NCBI RefSeq assembly: GCF_904067045.1 | Contig: NZ_CAJFDC010000036.1 | Span: forward strand, 124,001 to 188,000 | Direction of reading: 5' to 3' | Length of the DNA stretch: 64,000 nucleotides | From: Pseudomonas sp. FEN | GTDB lineage: Bacteria; Pseudomonadota; Gammaproteobacteria; Pseudomonadales; Pseudomonadaceae | Shown: piece by piece, positions 8,822-16,981 of the stretch | Numbering within the stretch: the first letter of the stretch is position 1 | How the letters are laid out: every line of letters starts with the position of its first letter | Notes under the pieces: generated by a model | Seen by the model: only the letters and a program-made list of their open reading frames with translations | Databases searched by the model: none | What the model was told of the DNA's origin: nothing | Made by a program: the position numbers and the translations under genes

Positions 8822-9925
8822 ATGTCCCTCAGTCGTGTTTCGGTCACCGCGGTGCGTAACCTGCAGCCGGTGACCTTCTCCCCCTCCCCGCGTATCAATA
8901 TCCTTTACGGCGCCAACGGCAGCGGAAAAACCAGCGTGCTCGAAGCGCTGCATCTGCTCGGGCTCGCGCGCTCGTTTCGCAGTACCCGCCTGTTACCGGT
9001 GATCCAATACGAGCAACTCGCCTGCACGGTCTTTGGTCAGGTGGAATTGGCTGAGGGTGGACACAGCGCGTTGGGAATATCGCGGGATCGTCAGGGTGAA
9101 TTTCAGATCCGCATCGACGGCCAGAATGCCAAGAGCGCGGCGCAATTGGCGGAAATCCTGCCGTTGCAGTTGATCAACCCGGACAGTTTTCGTTTGCTGG
9201 AGGGCGCCCCGAAGATCCGCCGCCAGTTCCTCGACTGGGGTGTGTTCCACGTGGAACCTCGTTTCATGTCGACTTGGCAGCGCTTGCAGAAGGCCTTGCG
9301 GCAGCGGAACTCATGGCTGCGGCATGGTACACTTGACGCCGCTTCGCAAGCGGCCTGGGACCGGGAACTGTGCCTGGCCAGCGCCGAAATCGATGAATAC
9401 CGCCGCGCTTACATCAAAGCCTTGAAACCAGTCTTTGAGCAGACCTTGAGCGAGCTAGTCGAACTCGAGGGCTTAACGCTGAGCTATTACCGTGGTTGGG
9501 ACAAAGAGAAGGAATTGAGCGCCGTGCTCGCTTCTTCCCTGCACCGGGACCAGCAAATGGGTCACACCCAAGCCGGACCACAGCGAGCTGATTTGCGTCT
9601 TCGATTGGGCGCGCACAATGCCGCGGACATCTTGTCCAGGGGTCAGCAGAAGCTGGTGGTCTGTGCCTTGCGCATTGCTCAGGGGCACCTGGTCAGTCAG
9701 GCACGACGCGGTCAGTGTATTTATCTGGTGGATGACCTGCCGTCCGAGTTGGACGAGCAACACCGTCGTGCACTCTGTCGCTTGCTGGAAGACTTACGCT
9801 GCCAGGTGTTTATCACCTGTGTAGACCACGAATTATTGAGGGAAGGCTGGCAGACGGAAACGCCAGTTGCTTTGTTCCACGTGGAACAAGGCTGTATCAC
9901 CCAGACCCACGACCATCGGGAGTGA
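8822..9925 (+). CDS. recF: DNA replication and repair protein RecF
   Basis: RecF is an SMC-like ATPase that, with RecO and RecR, loads RecA at gaps. The 367-residue protein has Walker A YGANGSGKTS at residues 29-38, an ABC-like signature region LSRGQQKLVVCALRIAQG, and Walker B IYLVDDLPSELD. Two ParB-binding palindromes (9243-9258 and 9873-9888) are embedded in its codons, encoding FHVE both times, so the gene doubles as part of the centromere. gyrB starts four bases after the stop. Confidence 0.98.
   Translation: MSLSRVSVTAVRNLQPVTFSPSPRINILYGANGSGKTSVLEALHLLGLARSFRSTRLLPVIQYEQLACTVFGQVELAEGGHSALGISRDRQGEFQIRIDGQNAKSAAQLAEILPLQLINPDSFRLLEGAPKIRRQFLDWGVFHVEPRFMSTWQRLQKALRQRNSWLRHGTLDAASQAAWDRELCLASAEIDEYRRAYIKALKPVFEQTLSELVELEGLTLSYYRGWDKEKELSAVLASSLHRDQQMGHTQAGPQRADLRLRLGAHNAADILSRGQQKLVVCALRIAQGHLVSQARRGQCIYLVDDLPSELDEQHRRALCRLLEDLRCQVFITCVDHELLREGWQTETPVALFHVEQGCITQTHDHRE
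9243..9258. promoter_or_regulatory. parS: parS site (ParB-binding) within recF
   Basis: TGTTCCACGTGGAACC, 15 of 16 bases of the palindrome TGTTCCACGTGGAACA. This variant is one of the forms reported for the origin-proximal parS sites of P. aeruginosa. It is read within the RecF codons for V-F-H-V-E-P. Confidence 0.93.
9873..9888. promoter_or_regulatory. parS: Perfect parS site (ParB-binding) near the end of recF
   Basis: TGTTCCACGTGGAACA, a perfect 16-bp palindrome matching the parS consensus. It lies 630 bp from the first site and about 42 bases before the gyrB start. Together they place the segregation centromere about 4 kb from oriC. Confidence 0.96.
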
Positions 9926-9929
9926 AGGC

Positions 9930-12347
9930 ATGAGCGAAGAAAATACGTACGACTCGACCAGCATCAAGGTGCTGAAAGGTTTGGATGCCGTACGCAAACG
10001 TCCCGGTATGTACATTGGCGACACCGATGATGGTAGCGGTCTGCACCACATGGTGTTCGAGGTGGTCGACAACTCCATCGACGAAGCACTCGCCGGCCAT
10101 TGCGACGAGATCAGCATCATCATCCACACGGATGAATCCATTACCGTGCGTGACAACGGTCGCGGCATTCCGGTGGACGTGCACAAGGAGGAAGGCGTAT
10201 CTGCCGCCGAGGTCATCATGACCGTGCTGCACGCCGGCGGTAAGTTCGACGACAACTCCTATAAAGTCTCCGGCGGTTTGCACGGTGTGGGTGTGTCGGT
10301 GGTGAACGCCCTGTCCGAGTTGCTGGTACTGACGGTGCGTCGCAGCGGCAAGATCTGGGAGCAGACCTACGTTCACGGTGTTCCACAGGAACCGATGAGA
10401 ACCGTCGGCGACAGTGAAACCACCGGTACCGAGATTCACTTCAAAGCCTCCGGCGACACGTTCAAGAACATCCACTTCAGCTGGGACATTCTGGCCAAGC
10501 GGATTCGTGAGCTGTCCTTCCTCAACTCCGGTGTCGGTATCGTCCTCAAGGACGAGCGCAGCGGCAAGGAAGAGCTGTTCAAATACGAAGGCGGCCTGCG
10601 TGCGTTCGTTGAATACCTGAACACCAACAAGACCCCGGTCAACCAGGTGTTCCACTTCAACGTCCAGCGCGAAGACGGCATCGGCGTGGAAATCGCCCTG
10701 CAGTGGAACGACAGCTTCAACGAGAACCTGTTGTGCTTCACCAACAACATTCCTCAGCGTGACGGCGGTACTCACCTGGTGGGTTTCCGTTCCGCGCTGA
10801 CGCGTAACCTGAACACCTACATCGAAGCGGAAGGTTTGGCGAAGAAGCACAAGGTCGCCACCACCGGTGACGATGCCCGTGAAGGTTTGACCGCGATCAT
10901 TTCGGTCAAGGTCCCGGATCCGAAGTTCAGCTCCCAGACCAAGGACAAGCTGGTCTCTTCCGAAGTGAAGACCGCCGTCGAACAGGAAATGGGCAAGTAC
11001 TTCTCCGACTTCCTGTTGGAAAACCCGAACGAAGCCAAGCTGGTGGTCGGCAAGATGATCGACGCCGCCCGTGCCCGTGAAGCGGCGCGTAAAGCCCGTG
11101 AGATGACCCGCCGTAAAGGTGCGCTGGATATTGCCGGCCTGCCGGGTAAACTGGCGGATTGCCAGGAAAAGGACCCTGCCCTTTCCGAACTGTACCTGGT
11201 GGAAGGTGACTCTGCTGGCGGTTCCGCCAAGCAGGGTCGTAACCGTCGCACCCAGGCGATCCTGCCGTTGAAGGGCAAGATCCTCAACGTGGAAAAAGCC
11301 CGTTTCGACAAGATGATCTCGTCCCAGGAAGTGGGCACGCTGATCACCGCGTTGGGCTGCGGTATCGGCCGTGACGAGTACAACATCGAGAAGCTGCGTT
11401 ACCACAACATCATCATCATGACCGATGCTGACGTCGACGGTTCGCACATCCGTACCCTGCTGCTGACCTTCTTCTTCCGTCAGTTGCCGGAGCTGATCGA
11501 GCGTGGCTACATCTACATCGCCCAGCCACCGTTGTACAAGGTGAAGAAAGGCAAGCAAGAGCAATACATCAAAGACGACGACGCCATGGAAGAGTACATG
11601 ACGCAGTCGGCCCTGGAAGACGCGAGCTTGCACTTGAACGAGGATGCACCGGGGATTTCCGGGGAAGCGCTGGAACGTCTGGTGAATGACTTCCGCATGG
11701 TGATGAAGACCCTCAAGCGTCTGTCGCGCCTGTATCCGCAGGAATTGACCGAGCACTTCATCTACCTGCCAGCGGTGAGCCTTGAGCAGTTGGGCGATCA
11801 CTTGGCAATGCAGGAATGGTTGGCCAAGTATGAAGTCCGCCTGCGTCTGAACGAGAAGTCCGGCCTGGTCTACAAAGCCAGCCTGCGTGAAGACCGTGAG
11901 CGTAACGTCTGGCTGCCGGAGGTCGAACTGATCTCCCATGGTCTATCCAACTACGTCACCTTCAACCGCGATTTCTTCGGCAGCAACGACTACAAGACCG
12001 TCGTGACCCTGGGCGCGCAGTTGAGCACCTTGCTCGACGAAGGCGCTTACATTCAGCGTGGCGAACGCAAGAAAGCCGTGACCGAGTTCAAGGAAGCCCT
12101 GGACTGGTTGATGGCCGAAAGCACCAAGCGCCACACCATCCAGCGCTACAAAGGGTTGGGTGAGATGAACCCGGATCAATTGTGGGAAACCACCATGGAC
12201 CCTGCGGTTCGCCGGATGCTGAAAGTGACGATCGAAGACGCCGTCGGCGCGGATCAGATCTTCAACACGCTGATGGGCGATGCGGTTGAACCGCGCCGTG
12301 ACTTTATCGAGAGCAATGCGTTGGCGGTGTCGAACCTGGATTTCTGA
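9930..12347 (+). CDS. gyrB: DNA gyrase subunit B
   Basis: GyrB is the ATPase subunit of gyrase, which introduces negative supercoils. The protein is 805 residues. The GHKL ATPase region opens with GLDAVRKRPGMYIGDT, and the box VVDNSIDEALAG follows. The transducer domain is followed by the TOPRIM domain with YLVEGDSAGGSAKQGRNRR near residue 425 and TDADVDGSHI. The C-terminus has KRHTIQRYKGLGEMNPDQLWETTMDP. The size includes the insert typical of gram-negative GyrB. The start is ATG at 9930 (MSEENTYDST) with GGGAGTGAAGG upstream; the longer reading frame overlaps recF and encodes the parS site. Confidence 0.99.
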   Translation: MSEENTYDSTSIKVLKGLDAVRKRPGMYIGDTDDGSGLHHMVFEVVDNSIDEALAGHCDEISIIIHTDESITVRDNGRGIPVDVHKEEGVSAAEVIMTVLHAGGKFDDNSYKVSGGLHGVGVSVVNALSELLVLTVRRSGKIWEQTYVHGVPQEPMRTVGDSETTGTEIHFKASGDTFKNIHFSWDILAKRIRELSFLNSGVGIVLKDERSGKEELFKYEGGLRAFVEYLNTNKTPVNQVFHFNVQREDGIGVEIALQWNDSFNENLLCFTNNIPQRDGGTHLVGFRSALTRNLNTYIEAEGLAKKHKVATTGDDAREGLTAIISVKVPDPKFSSQTKDKLVSSEVKTAVEQEMGKYFSDFLLENPNEAKLVVGKMIDAARAREAARKAREMTRRKGALDIAGLPGKLADCQEKDPALSELYLVEGDSAGGSAKQGRNRRTQAILPLKGKILNVEKARFDKMISSQEVGTLITALGCGIGRDEYNIEKLRYHNIIIMTDADVDGSHIRTLLLTFFFRQLPELIERGYIYIAQPPLYKVKKGKQEQYIKDDDAMEEYMTQSALEDASLHLNEDAPGISGEALERLVNDFRMVMKTLKRLSRLYPQELTEHFIYLPAVSLEQLGDHLAMQEWLAKYEVRLRLNEKSGLVYKASLREDRERNVWLPEVELISHGLSNYVTFNRDFFGSNDYKTVVTLGAQLSTLLDEGAYIQRGERKKAVTEFKEALDWLMAESTKRHTIQRYKGLGEMNPDQLWETTMDPAVRRMLKVTIEDAVGADQIFNTLMGDAVEPRRDFIESNALAVSNLDF

Positions 12348-12589
12348 TGCTGTTGTCGCTTGGTTAGATGATGCATTCGGCGGTGTTATATGTAATCGCG
12401 CCCGATCCTCTGGTGCTGGCTTAGTCCGGCATTATGTTCGGGCCTTCTTATTTCTGGAGACATGGAAGTTGTTGGCCCCAAAGCCTTTCCAGACTTACCC
12501 AGGCCTCGTCTGGGCTCACTCCCCCCAAGATTTAAAATCAAATTCCCTTCATGTATTCAGTAAGCCGGTCTACACTCAAGAATTGGTAA

Positions 12590-12616
12590 CACAGTATGGC
12601 AATGTGCCATACTGTG
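12590..12616. repeat. Perfect 12-bp inverted repeat with 3-base spacer
   Basis: The arms are CACAGTATGGCA and TGCCATACTGTG, separated by ATG. There is no following T run, so it is not a standard terminator. It lies about 120 bases upstream of the first gene of the chemosensory operon and about 250 after gyrB; an operator or a messenger-end hairpin are both possible. Confidence 0.6.
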
Positions 12617-12662
12617 GATCGAATGGCTTTACCACTATCCGACGACTGACCCCGCTCCGCGC

Positions 12663-12690
12663 TCAAGTAGCCTGGAGTCTCGGCGGATAA
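12663..12690 (+). promoter_or_regulatory. Possible FliA (sigma-28) promoter for the chemosensory operon
   Basis: TCAAGTAG, then 12 bases, then GCGGATAA compares with the flagellar-sigma consensus TAAAGTTT-N11-GCCGATAA; the -10 differs at one position. It is 48 bases before the first operon gene. The one-base-longer spacer and weak -35 keep this tentative. Confidence 0.35.
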
Positions 12691-12737
12691 CCTGGTTGTA
12701 CAGTGGAGCTTTGTTCAACTGATTCAGGGAGGAACCG

Positions 12738-13949
12738 ATGTCGTCATTCGATAACCCGCAGGGTTCGCAGCCCATCCCCCCGGCTCGTGCTTTTTTCTGG
12801 ATGCCCCTCGTCCCCGCTGCCTGTGGTGCTTGCGTGTTGCTCTTGAGCAACTGGGGTCCGGCCAACCTGGCTTGGTCGGCGGGTTTGTTGCTGGTGGGTG
12901 GCCTCGTCGGACTCCTGAACCTGCGTCAGTATCGGCAACTGTCAGCCCGGATCCTGAGTGACGCACAAGCCGCCCAGGTCCCGGTCGATGCCGCACCAAC
13001 CGGTGGACTGGAGGCGGTCTGCCTGGAGGCGATTCCCATCTGGTCCCGGCAAATCGAAAGCTCTCGCACCGAGACCGAAACCGCCATCATTGAACTGACC
13101 AGCCGCTTCAGCGCTATCTCCCAACGTTTGCAACAGACCGTCGATGCCTCCCAGGCCACGGCAGGCGATCTGGCCGAGGGCAGCCAGGGTGGCGCGCTGG
13201 AGGTGCTGGCCAAGAGTGATGCCGAATTGCTACACGTGATTGAGTCGCTCAAGACCATTCAGCAAAGCCGTGACGAGATGCTGGTGCAGGTGCGCAACCT
13301 CACCGGCTATACCGGCGAACTACGGGCCATGGCCGGTGAAGTGGCCGCCATCGCCCAGCAGACCAACCTGCTGGCGCTCAACGCCGCCATCGAGGCCGCC
13401 CGTGCCGGCGAAGCGGGACGCGGTTTCGCGGTGGTCGCCGACGCGGTACGCACCCTCTCCAGCCAATCCAGCGAGACCGGGCAGAAGATGTCCGCCAAGG
13501 TCGACATCATCAACGGCGCCATCAACCAGTTGGTGGAGGCCGCAGCCAGCAGCACCGACCTCGACAAGGATTCAGTCGCCAACTCGGAAGCCAGCATCCA
13601 GGGCGTACTCGTCCGTTTCAAGAGCATCACTGGCCAGCTCTCCGACTCCGCCGCCCTGTTGCAACGCGAGGGCCTGGGGATTCGCGACGAGGTCACCGAA
13701 GTGCTGATCAACCTGCAATTCCAGGATCGGGTCAGCCAGATCCTCGCGCAGGTGCGCAACAACATGGAAGCGCTGCTCCGTCACTTGCGCGAAGCCCAGA
13801 AGCCGGGAGCCACGGTGGTGGTCGACGCGCCCGCCTGGTTGGCGGAAATGGAGCTGAGTTACGCCACCGATGAGCAACGCCGTAATCACCACTCGGGTAA
13901 GGTCAATGTCAATCAACCCGCTAACATCCAGGAAATCACCTTCTTTTAG
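12738..13949 (+). CDS. cttP: CttP-like chemotaxis transducer without a sensor domain
   Basis: This 403-residue protein has two closely spaced membrane segments (about 20-38 and 44-60) with almost no periplasmic loop, then a cytoplasmic signalling region. The MCP hairpin tip AAIAQQTNLLALNAAIEAARAGEAGRGFAVVAD is clear near residue 210 (shown in part: QQTNLLALNAAIEAARAGE). The C-terminal part contains LINLQFQDRVSQILAQVRNNME, seen in transducers of this type. By position, as the first gene of a che2-like operon, it corresponds to PA0180 (CttP) of P. aeruginosa. With no ligand-binding domain it probably senses through partners or the membrane, or serves as a structural array component. It ends nine bases before cheY. 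Confidence 0.8.
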   Translation: MSSFDNPQGSQPIPPARAFFWMPLVPAACGACVLLLSNWGPANLAWSAGLLLVGGLVGLLNLRQYRQLSARILSDAQAAQVPVDAAPTGGLEAVCLEAIPIWSRQIESSRTETETAIIELTSRFSAISQRLQQTVDASQATAGDLAEGSQGGALEVLAKSDAELLHVIESLKTIQQSRDEMLVQVRNLTGYTGELRAMAGEVAAIAQQTNLLALNAAIEAARAGEAGRGFAVVADAVRTLSSQSSETGQKMSAKVDIINGAINQLVEAAASSTDLDKDSVANSEASIQGVLVRFKSITGQLSDSAALLQREGLGIRDEVTEVLINLQFQDRVSQILAQVRNNMEALLRHLREAQKPGATVVVDAPAWLAEMELSYATDEQRRNHHSGKVNVNQPANIQEITFF

Positions 13950-13958
13950 GAGCCGGTC

Positions 13959-14327
13959 ATGGCGAAGAACGTAATGGTGGTCGACGATTCAAGCAGTGTT
14001 CGTCAGGTAGTCAGCATTGCGCTCAAAAGCGCCGGATATGACGTGATCGAAGCCAGTGATGGCAAGGATGCGCTGGGCAAGCTGACCGGGCAGAAAATTC
14101 ACCTGATCATCAGCGATGTGAACATGCCGAACATGGACGGCATCACCTTCGTCAAGGAAGTGAAAAAGCTGCCCAGCTACAAGTTCACTCCAATCATCAT
14201 GCTGACCACCGAGTCCCAGGAAGCCAAGAAGCAGGAAGGACAAGCCGCGGGGGCGCGAGCCTGGGTGGTCAAGCCATTCCAGCCGGCGCAAATGCTCGCG
14301 GCCGTATCCAAGCTGATCCTGCCCTGA
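13959..14327 (+). CDS. cheY: CheY-type response regulator
   Basis: A single receiver domain of 122 residues, the size of CheY. The acidic pair is DD at 9-10, the phospho-acceptor is Asp53 in ISDVNMPNMDG, the switch Thr is in LTTES (83-84), and Lys105 is in VVKPF. No output domain is attached. AGGAGCC precedes the ATG. Position two in the operon matches cheY2 of the P. aeruginosa che2 system; its kinase is expected to be the CheA at 14729. Confidence 0.93.
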   Translation: MAKNVMVVDDSSSVRQVVSIALKSAGYDVIEASDGKDALGKLTGQKIHLIISDVNMPNMDGITFVKEVKKLPSYKFTPIIMLTTESQEAKKQEGQAAGARAWVVKPFQPAQMLAAVSKLILP

Positions 14328-14369
14328 GTCCGGGTATCACCAAGACCGGACGAACAGGGAGATTCGAGC

Positions 14370-14669
14370 ATGCCGATCATTTGCCAAGCAGACACTTCGA
14401 CCCCGCACCTGGGGATTGAAGGCGAGATGACCATCTACACCGCCGCGCAGTTGTATGCCGAATTGGTCCCGTTTCTGGCGTTGGCCAGCCCGCTGGACAT
14501 CGACCTCTCGCAGGTCACTGAAATCGATGGCGCGGGCCTGCAGCTGTTGATGCTTGCCAAGCGCGAAACCTTGCGCACAGGCGTTGCGCTGCAACTGAGT
14601 GGGCACAGCCAGGCGGTGCTCGAGGTGTTCGAACTGTGCGACCTGGCCGGTACGCTGGGGCACCCGTGA
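14370..14669 (+). CDS. STAS-domain protein lacking the phospho-serine
   Basis: This 99-residue protein looks like a single STAS domain (anti-anti-sigma fold): a beta start HLGIEGEMTIYTAAQLYAE, then DLSQVTEIDGAGLQLLMLA. In SpoIIAA-type proteins the serine at the D-S-x-G position is phosphorylated; here the sequence is D53-G54-A55-G56, so that site is absent. It lies between cheY and cheA. As far as I recall the P. aeruginosa che2 operon has no gene here, so this may be an accessory adaptor. Function is unknown; it might bind a nucleotide or a kinase domain without phosphorylation control. Confidence 0.8.
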   Translation: MPIICQADTSTPHLGIEGEMTIYTAAQLYAELVPFLALASPLDIDLSQVTEIDGAGLQLLMLAKRETLRTGVALQLSGHSQAVLEVFELCDLAGTLGHP

Positions 14670-14728
14670 TCCATAGTTGCAAGCTTCCCGCGGTTCTTTG
14701 ACCGTGGAGCGATGAAAGGGACTCTATC

Positions 14729-16981
14729 GTGAGTATCAATCTCGACCAGGCACAGCAAACCTTTATCGTGGAAGCGCGCGAGCTGCTCCAGGATATGGAG
14801 TCGTCGTTGCTGCATCTGGAGTCCGTACCCGATGACGCCGACGCCATCGGAGCGATTTTTCGTGCCGCGCACACCATCAAGGGCTCTGCTGGACTGTTTG
14901 GGCTCAGCCCTATCGTCGGTTTCACCCACATTGTCGAGGATGTGCTGGACCGGTTACGCGATGGCGCCATACAAGTCGATGGCGAATTGATCGCCCTGCT
15001 GCTCAAAAGCGCCGACCATATGTTGGAGCTGGTTGAAGTCGTGGCCGGTGCCGGCGAAGCGTTGAGCGACCTCGCCCTGGAGCGTGAAGCGGGGCTGCGT
15101 CGGGGATTGCTCAACTATCAAGCCGCGCGGGCCGCATCCGTCGTGCCCGCGCTGCTCGATATCCCCATGGCCCAACCGGTGGCCGGGCAGAACTCGGGCG
15201 GTTCCGGTTATTGGCATATTTCCCTGCGTTTCGGGCCGGACGTGTTTCGCAATGGCATGGATCCGCTGTCCTTTCTTCGCTACCTCAATACCCTGGGCGA
15301 GATCGTCCATGTGGTCACCCTCGCCGATACCCTGCCCGCTCTGGAGCAGTTCGACGCCGAGAGCTGCCACCTGGGGTTCGAGATCGATCTGGATTCCGAC
15401 GCCAGCCGTGAAACCATTGCCGAAGCATTCGATTTCGTGCGTGACGACTGCCAGATTCATATCCTGGCGCCCCACAGTCGCCTGGAAGAGTACCTGCGAC
15501 TGATCGAGGCGTTGCCCGAAGAACCTGCGCGATTGGGGGAAATCCTTACCCGATGTGGGGCGCTGACGGCCCAGGAGTTGGAGGACGGTCTGCGCACCCA
15601 GCGCGAGAGCGCCGAGTCGGCCGGGACACCGGCCATGCCACTGGGCGAAATCCTGATTGAACAACGCGTGGTCGAACCGGTTGTGGTGCAATCCGCATTG
15701 GAAAAACAGGGTCGTCAACGCGAGCCCCAGGCGACGGCTGTCGAAGCCCGCTTCGTCCGGGTCAATGCCGACAAGCTGGACGAATTGATCAACCTGGTGG
15801 GCGAGTTGGTCATCGCCAGCGCCGGGGCCAATCTGCTCGCGCGCAGCAGCCCGAGCGGGCCGTTGCAGGAGTCCACCTCGGTGGTGTCGGGACTGGTGGA
15901 GGAAATCCTCGACGGTGCGCTGCACCTGCGCATGATCCCCATCGGCGATACGTTCAACCGCTTTCGCCGTGTGGTGCGGGATGTCAGCCAGGAACTGGGC
16001 AAGGATATCGAGCTGCTGATCAGCGGTGCCGACACCGAACTGGACAAGACCGTGGTGGAGAAAATCGGCGACCCGCTGATGCACCTGCTGCGCAACGCGA
16101 TGGATCACGGCATCGAGTCCCCGTCGGTACGCGAGGCTGCCGGCAAGTCCGCCAAAGGCCGACTGCAACTCAATGCCTTTCATGACTCGGGCAGCATCGT
16201 GCTGGAGATTGCCGACGATGGTGCCGGCCTCAATCGTGATCGGATTCTGCAAAAAGCCATCGAGCGCGGCCTGGTTCCCGCGGCATCGAACCTGACCGAC
16301 CAGGAAATCTACAACCTGATTTTCGAACCGGGGTTTTCCACCGCCGAGGCGGTGACCAACCTGTCCGGACGCGGCGTGGGCATGGATGTGGTCAAGCGCA
16401 ATATCACGCTGTTGCGGGGCACCGTCGATCTGGATAGCCAACCCGGCCAAGGTACGATCATCCGTATCCGCCTGCCGTTGACCCTGGCGATCATCAACGG
16501 GTTCCTGGTGGGCATCGGCCAGATCCACTACGTGATACCACTGGAAATGGTCCAGGAATGCATTGAGTTGAATGCCTTGCAGCGTCAGGACATGTCGGGA
16601 GACAACTACCTGGACCTGCGTGGCGAGATCCTGCCGTTGGTGCGTTTGCGCGACCACTTCGGTCATGCGGGGCGCAGCGTTCGCCGTGAGAACGTGGTGG
16701 TGGTCCGGTGTGCCGAGCAAAAGGCCGGGCTGGTGGTCGATGACCTGCTGGGCGAATTCCAGACCGTCATCAAACCCCTTGGCAAGCTGTTCAATGCACT
16801 GCGTGGCATCAGTGGTTCTACCATCCTGGGTAGCGGCGAGGTTGCGCTGATTCTCGATGTTCCGTCGTTGCTGATGGAGCTGGTCCAGCGTGAAACCCGG
16901 CAGGCCGCTGTTTATTCCTTGACCGATAGCAAATCTGGCAACTCAGCCAACCACACCGCACATGGAGGGGCTCTTCAATGA
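14729..16981 (+). CDS. cheA: Chemotaxis histidine kinase CheA
   Basis: CheA autophosphorylates at the signalling array and passes phosphate to CheY and CheB. The 750-residue protein has an HPt domain with His48 in RAAHTIKGSAG. A second module (about 165-260, starting YWHISLRFGPDVFRNGMDP) is in the place of the CheY-binding P2 region. The dimerisation helices contain NADKLDELINLVGELVI, the ATPase has LLRNAMDHGIE and DDGAGLNRDRI with GRGVGMDVVK, and a C-terminal CheW-like domain follows. The start is GTG at 14729 with GAAAGGG upstream. The end overlaps the MCP start by four bases (ATGA), a sign of coupled translation. Confidence 0.95.
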   Translation: MSINLDQAQQTFIVEARELLQDMESSLLHLESVPDDADAIGAIFRAAHTIKGSAGLFGLSPIVGFTHIVEDVLDRLRDGAIQVDGELIALLLKSADHMLELVEVVAGAGEALSDLALEREAGLRRGLLNYQAARAASVVPALLDIPMAQPVAGQNSGGSGYWHISLRFGPDVFRNGMDPLSFLRYLNTLGEIVHVVTLADTLPALEQFDAESCHLGFEIDLDSDASRETIAEAFDFVRDDCQIHILAPHSRLEEYLRLIEALPEEPARLGEILTRCGALTAQELEDGLRTQRESAESAGTPAMPLGEILIEQRVVEPVVVQSALEKQGRQREPQATAVEARFVRVNADKLDELINLVGELVIASAGANLLARSSPSGPLQESTSVVSGLVEEILDGALHLRMIPIGDTFNRFRRVVRDVSQELGKDIELLISGADTELDKTVVEKIGDPLMHLLRNAMDHGIESPSVREAAGKSAKGRLQLNAFHDSGSIVLEIADDGAGLNRDRILQKAIERGLVPAASNLTDQEIYNLIFEPGFSTAEAVTNLSGRGVGMDVVKRNITLLRGTVDLDSQPGQGTIIRIRLPLTLAIINGFLVGIGQIHYVIPLEMVQECIELNALQRQDMSGDNYLDLRGEILPLVRLRDHFGHAGRSVRRENVVVVRCAEQKAGLVVDDLLGEFQTVIKPLGKLFNALRGISGSTILGSGEVALILDVPSLLMELVQRETRQAAVYSLTDSKSGNSANHTAHGGALQ

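Larger units (their letters stand above)
12348..12737. other. 390-bp gap between gyrB and the chemosensory operon
   Basis: No gene is supported here. It holds the long perfect inverted repeat at 12590-12616 and a possible flagellar-sigma promoter at 12663-12690. Otherwise only AT-richer DNA without a recognisable terminator is seen after gyrB. Confidence 0.6.

Noticed and set aside
9897..11939. 680-residue frame opposite gyrB
   Set aside because: Antisense to a strongly conserved gyrB; composition follows from GC-rich codons and it shows no family motif.
12348..12737. Possible small gene or tRNA in the gyrB-chemotaxis gap
   Set aside because: No cloverleaf, no family-like frame and no ribosome site were found.
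14954..16720. 588-residue open frame on the strand opposite cheA
   Set aside because: It is antisense to a clear CheA, has no known domain and no ribosome-site logic; long antisense frames are usual in GC-rich genes.
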